NCBI RefSeq assembly: GCF_963675165.1
Contig: NC_087392.1
Coordinates: 4,671,442-4,735,441 of the forward strand
Length of the DNA: 64,000 bases
Source: Halichondria panicea
Taxonomy: Eukaryota > Porifera > Demospongiae > Suberitida > Halichondriidae
Direction of reading: 5' to 3'
Of this stretch, positions 1-10,901 are shown one piece after another. Made by a program: the position numbers and the translations under genes. Under the pieces are notes generated by a model that worked only from the letters and a program-made list of their open reading frames with translations, was not told the origin of the DNA and made no database searches. Each line of letters begins with the position of its first letter. Position 1 is the first letter of the stretch.

Positions 1-119
1 TAATATATGTAATTTGTATATCTATAGCTCTGAACACCAGCTGCAATACAATACCCCTTCTCTCTTGTATACATATAATATTCTGTACGACAGGCTCTCT
101 GCTACATGTACCTACATAC

Positions 120-3100
120 CTGGATAGCACCGCCCTCATCATCAGACGGAGGCATCTGGATGAAGTCACCAAACACAGGTTGAGGAGGCTGGAAATACAA
201 CACAACATAATTATAGTCACTTCTAACAACCTCCCAGCATTCAGTAGTGCATTTTGTTTGTGATAATGATGCAGACAATAAATAGCCTAGCTGTAAAACA
301 GCCACTTCCCCCCCTCACGATACATACATGTATAGAGGCTAATGGATGTACCCGTCCATTGGCAGCCCTCATCAGCTGTGCTCCGGGTGCTAAGAAATCC
401 TCTTCTTGGGGGATCGGCTCTGTACATAGGGAAGGAAATAGCAATGAAATAACTAACACTAAATAATCATACTATACAGATAGAATCTAATTAGCACTTA
501 AGAGACTGCTTTAAATATTTCCTCGTAATGTATTACAAAGAGCACACAATGTAGACTTTACCCTCAGGCTAAACGAAATGTTGACTCTTACCCTCTGTAT
601 CTCCCTCGAGGAGCGTATCATTGATCACCACTGGACTGGCTACATTCTGCTGCATGAGAACAGTAACAACTACATACTATATGAGTATATAGTCTTTTAT
701 AGTGATTTTTTTCGAAATGATATGTTTTTAGAGGTAACTTTGAGTGCCCGTAACTGATTGTCCAATTTCATGATTCATTTTGCAACCCTTTGTAATGCCT
801 ATTGAATATTGCGTTTAAAATACAGATACTGTGCTTAGTAAATTTACCGGTTTCTTTTTTAAAGGTTTTTTCTTGTTTTTCTTTGCTGCCTTTGCCTCTC
901 GTGTGGCCAGCTCTCTCACAGGATCAAACTCCCCAGCCTTGTACACAAACGCCACAAACCAGTGGGCCCTGCATGAAACACATACACACGAAAATATCAA
1001 CTTAAATAAGGCTTTTTGCCGTCATGGGACTTTACTACTGTAATTGACATGTAAGATAAAACGTTAGTACACTCTACCTGTCACAAACTGGCAGCACAAT
1101 GTACTCCTTGTCAAACAAGTCCACTCGTCTAGTCCACGTCTTGACACGGTTATGCTGTCTCTCGGGGGTTCTGTGTGGTGTGGTGTGTGTGGTGTGTGTG
1201 GAAGGGGGGGGCAATTATAACTATGGGAGGGGTGATAAGAATACATCAGTGAATTTTAAAGGATTGAACTGTAAGTTCTAATATTAAGCCTCGTCTTGTA
1301 ACATTTACAGTGGCATTGGGGTACACACTGCTATGACTCACTGGAGACACTTGAGTTCTTTGTTGTCTCTGGAGGCATCCTTTAGTCGAGTGTGGAAGAA
1401 GGAGCTAAAGATGTGGACTTTGGACCGCAGCCTCTCAGCCAACCGCTCATACCACATGTACCTGGATGGGGGGAGGGGTTAGGCTCATTTGCAAGCATTT
1501 TTCACTAGCAAGGAACACATTATGTAATACAGTGGAGCCCCTCTTAATGGCCACCTCTGAATAAAGGTCAACTGTGATTTAAAGGCCAGGTCTCACATAA
1601 ACAGTCTGTGTACAAAACAACCCCTCAACAAAGGCCATGCACACCTCTGTAATAATGGCTGAAACTTAGTTCCCTAAAGATTTCCATTATACATGTATCT
1701 ATGAGTACGTAAACAATACAGTAGCAGTGTACACGTGCGTGCGTGCGTACCTGAGGTAGAAGTCCACGACCTTATCGTTGATGTATTCCCCCGGGGCGAG
1801 TGTGTCCACATCGTGAGTGGAGACCTCTATGTTGACCTTGCTACCAGCTGGCACATTGTACGCCAGCAGTCTGTGTCATAGGTTAAGAGTGAAACACCAG
1901 TAATATGATACAATAAGAGCAAATCAGTCACAATACTGGAATAACTGGACACCAGTACTACTAGACACATACTAATTGCTTTTTGGTACAGCGAAAGTAG
2001 CTTGCCAAATTGTTCGTTATCCGAAAAATGCACACGACTACATGTACATGTATATATATTTATAGTCCCTGTCAATTGTCAAAATTGTCAGATATAAAAT
2101 CTGCCAATTTTGATAATTGACAGTGGAACCTGTGGAACTAATCGGCAGTGGAACCTAATAATGCTTTAAGGGCAACGTAAAGTGTGAATATCGTAAATTT
2201 TTTTTTATAGAATGGTTGATCTCTCTCAAAGGTTTTGCATACACAAATCAGTTATACATGCAGGTCCACCCCACCCCCAACATTGGTAGGGAGGTACCAT
2301 ACCCTCACCTGACACCCATCCCACTCATCTGACACCCACCTAACATTGGTAGGAAGGTACCCACACCCCACACCCCACACCCACCCTCACCTAACATTGG
2401 TAGGAAGGTACCCACACCCACACCCACCCTCACCTGACATTGGTAGGAAGGTACCCACACCCCACACCCACCCTCACCTAACATTGGTAGGAAGGTACCC
2501 ACACCCACACCCACCCTCACCTAACATTGGTAGGAAGGTACCCACACCCCACACCCACCCTCACCTAACATTGGTAGGAAGGTACCCACACCCACACCCC
2601 ACACCCACCCTCACCTAACATTGGTAGGAAGGTACCCACACCCACACCCCACACCCACCCTCACCTGACATTGGGCTTGTTGTGTACGACAATAGACTCC
2701 ACTAGAGTGATGGGAGAGGAGGGGTCCATCCTCACAGGGGCTTTCCTGCTCCTCTGAGATCTACGCACATTCAAACTAGGCACAAGTGATTTGACATCTG
2801 AAGGGGAGAGACAAGATGTACATGTAGTATACTTGTGTTGTATTTTCAATGTGCACATAGATGCTTCCTATGTATAGGTTATCAGTACAATCCATGGGTA
2901 AGCTCCTTTAATCAACACAGTGCTAACAGGTAAGCCTCTCCAATCATCAATAATTATTGTGCTAATATTAAGTCAACAGCACTAATGAGTAAGCCCCTGT
3001 GATTAAGACCCCACCATCGTTGGAGAGTGGTCTGCCGTGACTCCTGGATGGTTTTAATGGCTTGATATCATTCAGCAGTTTCTTTGCCTCAACAGTGCTG

Positions 3101-3612
3101 TACAAGAGGGGGGGGGGGGGCATGATGATATCATCTCAATATTTAGGTGAAATGTAATACCCTAGATTTTGATCCACGGACACATTCATCTTGGTTAGGA
3201 ACTGCAGTGAAGAGAAACAACGTTTAATAGCTAGTTCATATCTTCAACAAACCTTACTTCAGACATTAAGCTACATGTAATACCGAGTATCACTATTAGC
3301 TGTTTCGACTAACCACAAACTTGTATCTAAGCAGACCATTGGAAAAGTAATTCTGAGAGCTGAGAGCTATTGTCAATGAATGCATGACCATCTCACATTA
3401 CATTTACTTACCTCTATAATAGAGCTGATCAGATGTGGTAATGGCCTCTCCTCCAGTCTGAGCATGATGCACTGTTCAGAGATGTTACTGCTTAAAGGGT
3501 TGAAGAAGTCAGAGTCCAGGTGGTACTTCTTGGAGAGGGTCTCCGCTATTTTCTTAGCCTCTGGTGACTTTACATTGATGTAGACGATATAAGGCTCTTC
3601 CCCAAGGTGAAG

Positions 3613-3683
<71 letters not shown>

Positions 3684-6600
3684 TGTGTGTGTACGTGTGT
3701 GTGTGCGTTGTGATTCAAATAGTGTTAGTACCTGCCAAACAAAGCACGCAGGAAGGGAAACTTGAACAGTCTCTGTCCGGCCCTCATAGTCCAGCTTCAT
3801 ACACAGTACGTCATTTCTCAGCTGCACAGTTGACCAATTATTATACGTGAGCAAAAGGCTAAGCTTATACCAACATGTATCATACACTGTAGTAGTACAA
3901 CGTACACATACAATGTACATGTACGCACACATGCATGTACATGTAGGTCCCCTTCTACTACAATCGGCTCTGTAACTAGAGGTCTGATGACGGTCCAAAT
4001 TCTACGATTCTTAAAGCTTAGAATGAGTTTGTTCAGATGGTATGTTCAAATCTCTAATTTGGAATGGGCTACAATTTCCTACTTCGGAAAAAGACCACAG
4101 ACTAGTACTTTGTCAACACAGACTCATTGATTTTAAAACATCATCTGAAAGGCCTCTTTCTAAACTTTCACAAAAAATAACGTTTTTGAACCAACGGAAC
4201 TAAAGTTATGGCCGTTCAAAGATGCTCTATTTAACACTATAATATTATGCAGTAAACATGTGTTGCTGAATGTACGTATTGCACAAAGTTCTTGGTTCAC
4301 ATACATGTGCGTAAAATTCGCCCACAAAACCTCCCTATACATGTAAATTTCAAAAAACCCTCCCACAAAACAAACTGTCAAGAAACCTCCATTCTCCATA
4401 AATACTGATTTCTCTTACCTCAACGTGCAGCACTTTGTCGAGCTCTAGTCGACCTATCTGCACACACTGCACTGACAGAGGGAGGGACTCCTCATCATCC
4501 ACATCGACAGAGCATGGTGAAGGCAGGGGGCGCTTCAGTTTGAGGGGCTGAGTTTGTGGAGTGGGAGTGGGAGTGTGTGTGTGTGTGGAGTGGGAGTGGG
4601 TGTGGATGGGGTGGTGGTGTGTGAAGTGGGTGTGGGGTAGTGGTGGGTGTGCGGTGTGTGTGTAGTAAAGACGTGGCCCTAACACAGGTAGCTATGGAGA
4701 GACTTTGGGGCTGGCTGTATAAAGGGTGGCCTGCTGACCAGGTTTCACTATAATAATGTACATGTACCAGATTGCACTACAATACAGCAACACACCTTCT
4801 TTATTCCATAGGTGGCCATGACTTGGTTGGCACTGTTACCACGTACAGAGCTCATCCTGGAGGAACCAGTACCCCACGCTCGAGACCTAAACTGTGAGAA
4901 CAGCTGATTGGAGGGACCTGTGTGTGTGTGCGTGTGTGTGTGTGCGTGTGTGTGTGCATGTGTGTGTGTGTGCATGTGTGTGTGTGTGAGGGGGTACATT
5001 CGGTCAGAGAGGGGCGCAGGCTACAAACATAGTACAATGGTGTTTCTAAGCACAAAGGACATAACGTTCACGAATCACTATAGCTACACTTCTTCTTGTT
5101 TTTCTTGCCTCCACTAAAGAAGAGTAGCCAATTGGGCCACGTGGTAAATGTAGTTATTACACATCAGTTTGCAAACTAAAATTACTAAAAAGCTCCAAAA
5201 ATGTTTTTTTGGCTTTAGCACTAGTTAAATGACACAAACAGATTCGGGGATCGACTCACTGCCATTACTGCTATAGAAGCTGCCTGGGGTTGCCGCTGAC
5301 TGTGTTGGTCTCTTTAGAGGACGCCTGGCCAAATCAGAGGGAAGCTCAGCTGCTCTTGAGGTAGTCAATGGTTTCTGCACGTGCAGGTGTAAAAGTAATT
5401 GCAAATAACGTATACATGAGTTGCTAGACAGATTGTACATGTATATTTTAAATTGAAGAAGTTACACAGGCCAAAATGGTGTGCATACTACTACAATGTA
5501 CTGTACTAAACACTAAACACCACACACACACACACACACACATACCCCACAGCCCACACTCACCCCACACACTCACACACACCCACACTCACCCCACACC
5601 CCACACACTCACACACTCACCCCACACCCCACACACTCACACACACCCCACACCCCACACCCATACTCACACACACAGGCTTACCCTGGTCCCTGCTGCT
5701 GAACTAGTGGAAGTCCTTGCAACCTTCTCATCATCCACTTCAAAACTGAACTCGACCTTTGATAAAACAGGAGAGTCTGTAATGGACAGAATATCCCTAG
5801 CTTTTCCCGTACTGGGGGGTGCATGGGTCGTCGCCATTGCTAATTGCTCTTTAGATAGAAACGTGGGAGTGACTTGAATACTACACTTCCCTTTGGAGGC
5901 CGCTTGACTCTTGGCAAATACATTTCTATGAGTGCTGGAAGCATTTGTCGAATCTGCTGTAGATGTAGGCTTTTCCGAACAAGTTTTGAGAACTGAATTA
6001 GTTGTGGATAAAAGTTTATTAAACTTGTCAGTATTGTCATTGGTGTTCTTGGGGGGTGCTTTTGGAGGGAGGAAGCGATTTGGCAAAGGTGACTTGAAAT
6101 TTGAGCTAGTCGTTGCTTTAACATCATTATCATCATCATCATCTGAATGAATAGTTACTACGTCATTAGTCGCAGCTTTATCGGTAGTTTTGTCTTTAGG
6201 CAATACTTGCTTTTTATCAACAGGGCGTTTAAAAATCTCGCCCGCATCTACCTCTTCAGAAGAAGTATTTGAAGCAATGTCATCATCCCTATCTGGTGAA
6301 ATACTAGCCCACGATTTTCTCGAATCACGAACACAGTCAGAATTGGGTTTGGTATCAAAACTGGAATTGGGATCTTCTAGTCCTATGCAGGTGTCATTCC
6401 AAAGCATGCTTTTTTGAGAGTCAAAATTTGTAATTTGAGTAGTTTCAGTTGGTGATTCTGAACGTATTGGATTGGTTCTAAATGGTCTTTTCTTCTTCGG
6501 AGCAGGTAAAGAACTTTCCATGGAGTTAGAAATTTTGTTCTTTGTATAAGGCGTTTTCGCTAGTGTAAGAAAATCAGGAATAGTAGAGCCAGTTTTTGAA

Positions 6601-7751
6601 GTTGTAGTAGTTCTTGATTTCATAGACTTGGCTCTGTTTATTACATCTACAACATTTGATTTAGGGGGCATGGGTTGAATTCCAACATTGGTAGTTTCGT
6701 TAGACTGATCGTGGCCGAAAGTTAGATCGTGCAATTTCTTTTTGGGTATCTTGAAACTACTACTTTTATACTCCTAGAAATGCAAGTTATAATATTCATG
6801 AAATTAATTTATTAGAGAAATGGTAATTGCCAAGAGTAATATTATATACATTATTAACGTACTCCTGGAGTTTTGTGCTGGTCGTACATTGTTCCACTGC
6901 TTATCCTTGCACCTGGAAAATAGGAACCATTTCTAATCATGAACTTAGAGTTTTTCTACTATAGTATTCATGCAAGAAAGCAAATGGGCAAAAGTAGGCT
7001 TAACTAAAGTGGTGTACAGTGGAACCCTCTTAATGACCACTCCCCCAACTACGATATCAGCTAGAGCTACGCTATCAGCTCTTCTATACTTTGAATTGAG
7101 AGGATTCAATTGGAAAGAGAGCTTTCAAATGGTGTCATCAATGGGAGATGAATTAATGTGCCAATTTCGGGTATATATACATAGCCCATGGTCCAAGGCC
7201 AAAAAAATGCCAATGGCAACACATCATTTGAAAGATTTCTTTAGCAAAATCATAAAATGGATCGATCCTAAAGTTATGGTTACTGAAAGATGCTCAACTA
7301 AACAGTTTGTGTACAAAACAACAAAGGCCACCTCCGTATAACCAACTCCTGGTATAACTTTGTTTCCCAAAGGTGTCCATTAACATTAACAGAATTGTGT
7401 ATATAGTTTACACAAGGAGCTACCATGATCACTTTGATCTGGTTCGTCATCCTCAATGACTGTTACTTCATGGCCAGGAGTAGACCGGGAGGGTGGGGTT
7501 TTCAGACCTCGGTCAAAGTCGTCAATAATGGCCGCCCTCTTATCTACATGGGAAAGGGGAGGTTACATAGCGACAGGAATGGGGAGGTTACATAGCGACA
7601 GGAATGGAGAGGTAATACGTAGCGACAGGAATGGGGAGGTTACATAGTGACAGGGAATGGTGTCATGGTACATGGTGTAGCTACCTCTGTTGTCTGGATT
7701 AGAGTGTGGCCTATACTGCTGCTTTCTTTTCCTACTGTGTGTGAATTCCAT
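120..7751 (-). CDS. SENP6/SENP7-like SUMO protease, copy 1 (3' end beyond left edge)
   Basis: Ulp1/C48-family cysteine protease that would remove SUMO from conjugates or chains in the nucleus. Nineteen exons with consistent phases: 7685-7751, 7424-7543, 6863-6912, 5685-6773, 5260-5374, 4796-4917, 4419-4547, 3732-3821, 3412-3612, 3161-3201, 3015-3097, 2665-2797, 1751-1870, 1342-1461, 1078-1170, 848-968, 592-649, 352-419, 120-188 (about 963 residues in the window). The start at 7751 (MEFTHSRKRKQQYRP) follows an in-frame stop, so it is the likely first Met. The 363-residue exon 5685-6773 is Ser/Thr-rich and acidic, probably disordered. Protease hallmarks are GEYINDKVVDFYLR, HIFSSFFHTRLKD, RVKTWTRRVDLFDKEYIVLP and AHWFVAF with the catalytic His. 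The acidic exons after the His match the loop inserted in the SENP6/7 catalytic domain. Catalytic Asp and Cys must lie left of the window. Family certain; SENP6 versus SENP7 cannot be separated. Confidence 0.88.
1529..1675. repeat. Dispersed repeat family R1 (MITE-like)
   Basis: Begins ACAGTGGAGCCCCTCTTAAT and continues with the phrases 'aaaggccaggtc', 'tgtgtacaaaacaaccc' and 'caacaaaggcca'. Other members lie at 7017-7395, 8914-9070, 26473-26658 and, more loosely, 31222-31385. Better-preserved members end in an inverted TCCACTGTA, so the family looks like a short inverted-repeat element. Superfamily not assigned. Confidence 0.6.
2270..2664. repeat. Minisatellite built on a SENP splice donor, copy 1
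   Basis: About seven units of 40-57 bp containing 'aacattggtaggaaggtacc' plus a CCCACA-rich tract. The array abuts the left edge of the SENP exon 2665-2797. On the minus strand each unit repeats the last exon bases and the donor as CCAATGT(C/T)AG followed by GTGAGGGTGG. Copy 2 (38650-39001) has six units. Confidence 0.9.
3613..3710. repeat. TG/CA microsatellite in a SENP intron
   Basis: An almost pure (TG)n run with two ACG interruptions near its right end. It starts right at the polypyrimidine/acceptor side of exon 3412-3612. Counterpart at 39948-40050, slightly longer. Confidence 0.95.
4669..4750. repeat. Dispersed repeat family R2 fragment
   Basis: Short piece of family R2, recognised by 'ctatggagagactttggg', 'ggctgtataaagggtggcc' and a terminal 'aggtttcacta'. 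Fuller members start CAGTGACGCCTGTCTATTG and end with the inverse, GACAGGCTTCACTG. Confidence 0.5.
4918..4992. repeat. TG-rich microsatellite in a SENP intron
   Basis: (TG)n with CG and CA interruptions immediately next to exon 4796-4917. The copy 2 counterpart (41259-41334) differs in length and lacks part of the flank. Confidence 0.9.
5518..5682. repeat. CA-rich minisatellite in a SENP intron
   Basis: Tandem ACACACACC, CCCACACTCA and CCCCACAC motifs next to the donor of the large exon 5685-6773. Counterpart 41836-41998, slightly shorter. Confidence 0.9.
7017..7395. repeat. Dispersed repeat R1 member with internal insertion
   Basis: Left part (ACAGTGGAACCCTCTTAATG) and right part ('tttgtgtacaaaacaacaaaggccacc' split by context, then 'cccaaaggtgtccatta') match family R1. 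The centre, about 7055-7300, is unrelated and resembles other AT-rich intronic segments near 4020-4250 and 35570-35790. It lies in the SENP intron between exons 6863-6912 and 7424-7543. Confidence 0.5.
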
Positions 7752-8100
7752 TGCGACCGTAGCCAGTCTACATCTTTAGTAGAGGGTGGCCATTGTACTT
7801 TGCTAGACTGTGTAGGTCAGCAAGACAGCTGAATCAGCAATAACTTTTGTCTAGGTTCAGAGGGCAGATACCACCAAAAGTTTCAGTCTCGGGTCCAGGC
7901 CGCGATTCCAGAGAAGTTTTTTTGCTGTTCTCCTAGATCCTGCTGTCCGTCCAAGGCCGGCTGAAGGGCCAAGGCTACACATCATGAGCTATCTAGTACT
8001 AAGGTGAGGAAGATGCAGACATACGTGTATTACTTGAATGAGCTACTGTACCCTGTAGTTTCAAGTGTACGTGGCTATAAAAGCATTGAGTCTAAAATAA
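7752..8100. promoter_or_regulatory. Head-to-head intergenic region, SENP / ULK4-like, copy 1
   Basis: About 350 bp separates the start codons of SENP (minus, 7751) and the ULK4-like gene (plus, 8101), so it must hold both promoters or a shared bidirectional one. No clear TATA box is seen. The copy 2 counterpart (44069-44415) differs by a 2-bp deletion near 44119 and a few substitutions. Confidence 0.55.
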
Positions 8101-10696
8101 ATGGAGAACTACCTTCTGTGTGGTGAGCTCCAGTCCCAAGAGGAGGGTGTCTCTGCCTGGCCCACCCCGGTCAGCCTCGTGTACAAGGGACGGAGGAAGG
8201 GAAGTGTGCAGTTTGTGGGGATAGGGAAATACGACAAGCAAGACAAGAAATACATCGAGAATGGAGTGAGTGCACACGCCCCCTTTTGTTTGCCTGTATA
8301 ACTACTCGCTCTATCTATAGAATGTTTATATAGTGGTTTTTATAGTGGTTTTTTTGTAACATTTTGCCTGATTTTGATAGTTTTATCAGGCTTGATCGTA
8401 AGATTTAAAAAAAACCCGACTATACACCGACTTGGGGGAACTCCCTTATGCACGCATTTAATAAAAATCTCATGTTGTTGCCTATACATAATTATACATT
8501 GAGGGAAAACCCCGTTACGAGCTCTCCTTGTAGCCCTACATCAAGGGGAACCCCCCATTTCAAGCAATTAGTCCTGATGTTCCCACTACACGTACAGGTA
8601 CAGCTGATGCATTCTTTGGATCACGAGAATGTGCTCAAGTTCAGTGAATGGTACGAGACTCCACAGCACATCTGGGTCATCACAGAGCTGGCCATCGGAG
8701 GCACCCTCTCTCACATACTGCACCAAGATGGCTGCATTCCCAGCCCTAATATCCACGACTTTGTCCGGGACATTGCAGCTGGACTGACCTACATTCACTC
8801 CAGGGGGGTGCTCTATTGTGACCTGCAGCCCTCCAAGGTAACTTATTCCCATAGCACACAAATTAGCATGTACCTCATATAATAATCTCCTCAGCATTAT
8901 AAAGTCGGTATTTACAGTAGAGCCCCTCTTAACGGCCACTCGTGAAAAAAAGCGAAGTGTGATATCAAGGCCAGGTCCCAAATGATCAGTGTCTGTACAA
9001 AACCCCTCAACAAAGGCCACCTTTGTATGGGTTCCCCAAAGGCGTCCGCTATATAGAGGCTGCACTGTATGTCCATTATTGATTGATTGCAAGCTATGCT
9101 ATCAATTTTAACTGTAGGGGCACTTCATTATTGTGTATTTCACCAACAGATTGTACTGGATGGCCGTCAGCTACTGAAACTTAGCGACTTCACGCTAGCC
9201 AAGACAATGGCCGACTGCCATAACCATTACAACCTCACGTCACTAGTACACACGCTACTGACTCCCTCGGGAAAAGACCGCCCTCTAAAGTACGCCCCCT
9301 CACCATTCTACGCTGCTCCTGAGTTGTTTGTTGATGGTGGACAGTTTTCACCAGCCAGTGACCTGTGGTCTCTAGGCTGCATCGTGTATGAGCTGAGTCT
9401 AGGTAATGCGGGTCTATAATTATACTAGTTTACTGCAACACGCAGTCACCTGGTAAACGATTTTATGGTTACATTATTCAGCTTTAGAGCAAATTCAGAT
9501 CACGTTGAATTCAGACAAATTCAATCATACAACAGTTTCAGATATCAACAGTGGCTGTAATAAAGACGTGGTCAAACACTAGCCTCGACTCAAGGCCGCT
9601 TGAAAAAGGCGGCCTGGTATACCTTGTATGCGCATGCGCTAAATAATTGACAACAATTTCATCATACAAATTGTAAAAAAACGGACAAAGTTACAAAAGG
9701 GAATAATATGTATGACAATGTGACCACAATGGCAGCTTTCAGAGACACTAATCAAAGTAGAATAATTATACTGCAGCAGTGTTGCTTCTTCTAGCTCTGT
9801 TTATCAAAGAGACAGTTCAAGAAAGCCTCCCAGACAGCTAGAGCTGCCAGCTAGGAAGAGTGATGGACTCTTTAATACATCAGTAGATCTTGAGTGAATA
9901 ACTTCCTGAGTGTCGAGTTAAAGCTTATGAAAAGCTTTCAGGAGTAATCATTAGCTTCTTTATCTTCAGCAATGACTTCTTGTCGAACATAAAGGCAAGA
10001 TTTAGTAGCAGAACACTTGCCTGGTCTATATTACCACAGCCTCATCAGGGGACCCACAGGAACACATCATGCCTTTCCTATAACATCTGTAGCCTTACAG
10101 TGTAGGGTGTCGTTAAGTAGAGACTTGGCTTGATACAATAAAGGGCGTAAGAACTCGGTCATCTTTGCACAATACTTCTATGTAACGGATTGTAAAATCA
10201 GAATACAAATAGTATACGGTTTATTTTACTGACAGTATCCACAAATACACGGATTACCCCCTTTTTGGGGTAATGTACACGCATGCGCATACAAGGTATA
10301 CCAGGCCGCCTTTTTCAAGCGGCCTTGAGTCGAGGCTAGTCAAACACATGCTATGGAGACTTTGGGACGCATACATTAACCTGGCTGTATTATAGAGGGT
10401 GGCCTAGCTGATTATGGGTGACAGGTTCTGTGTCACTGTGTAGTAGCAGGTAGTAGTTGGATCGATGGATCATACTATTCTGGTAATGTTGTTGTCCCAA
10501 ATTTAATTTATTGTGTTTTTTATATCTCACTGCAGGTTGCAAACCATTTGATAGCAATGACCCTGACCTGCTACTCCAGTCCATCTCGTGCATACAACCA
10601 AATGCTGTGGTACAGTCTCCAGAAACAGCTCAACTATTATCCAACCTCCTCACAGGGGAACCTAGTCATCGGACTACACCGCCTCAGTATACATGA
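8101..10696 (+). CDS. ULK4-like pseudokinase, kinase domain only, copy 1
   Basis: Four exons: 8101-8265, 8598-8837, 9150-9402, 10536-10696, giving about 272 residues. The N-terminus (MENYLL...VYKGRRKGSVQFV) and segments DHENVLKFSEWYETPQHIWV, SDLWSLGCIVYELSLG and GCKPFDSNDPDLL match vertebrate ULK4. Catalytic motifs are degenerate as in ULK4: YCDLQPSK replaces HRDLKPEN, and SDFTLAK replaces DFG. It is therefore probably a pseudokinase, a scaffold rather than an active enzyme; ULK4 is known for roles in cilia and Fused-type signalling. It stops after the kinase domain, whereas ULK4 normally has a long C-terminal HEAT/ARM region. Intron 3 holds R2 sequence and the MITE at 9580-10338. Either a truncated ULK4 or a short paralogue. 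Confidence 0.82.
8914..9070. repeat. Dispersed repeat R1 member in ULK4-like intron 2
   Basis: Starts ACAGTAGAGCCCCTCTTAAC and ends GAGGCTGCACTGTA, an imperfect terminal inversion. Copy 2 (about 45233-45402) is noticeably diverged, with an indel. This marks the start of the more divergent middle of the duplication. Confidence 0.6.
9580..10338. mobile_element. Non-autonomous MITE, copy 1 only, 9-bp target duplication
   Basis: Perfect terminal inverted repeats of about 60 bp, starting TAGCCTCGACTCAAGGCCGC. They are flanked by the direct repeat GTCAAACAC (9571-9579 and 10339-10347). The empty site is in copy 2 near 46003-46011 with a single GTCAAACAC. No coding potential was seen inside 759 bp. 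Long inverted repeats and 9-bp duplications fit Mutator-like elements, but the superfamily is inferred from these ends alone. It is inserted inside an older R2 repeat in intron 3 of the ULK4-like gene. Confidence 0.9.
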
Positions 10697-10901
10697 CTCT
10701 TCTATGTGTTCATTGCTTCATCGCTTTCAATGTGCGTACGAATCTTCCTTAAGAGCATTTTGTCACTTACTATTTTGACCCACAGTTTGTTACATGTATG
10801 AACATGCTTTAAAGTTTGTTATGAACACGCTAAACTTGATAAAATGATAATTGACATATTGGGGTATCCCCTTAAACCCACACAGTTGGTAAATATTAAA
10901 T
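10697..10901. other. Intergenic gap, ULK4-like to UGT, copy 1
   Basis: About 205 bp between the ULK4-like stop and the UGT start. It must contain the UGT promoter. It is AT-rich, with no convincing TATA box and no other feature seen. Confidence 0.5.

Noticed and set aside
3617-3850. Long frames of alternating Cys-Val or Thr-His across the TG/CA runs
   Set aside because: Simple-repeat translation in introns; no exon signals and length differs freely between copies.
7872-7985. Possible extra first SENP exon starting MMCSLGPSAGLG
   Set aside because: Its phase does not lead into the frame needed downstream, and an in-frame stop precedes the Met at 7751; the 2-bp difference between copies at 7804-7807 therefore lies in the 5' leader and breaks nothing.
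8586-9092. 168-codon minus-strand frame opposite ULK4-like exon 2
   Set aside because: Antisense shadow of the kinase exon and R1 repeat; no family resemblance and the matching frame in copy 2 has a different N-terminus.
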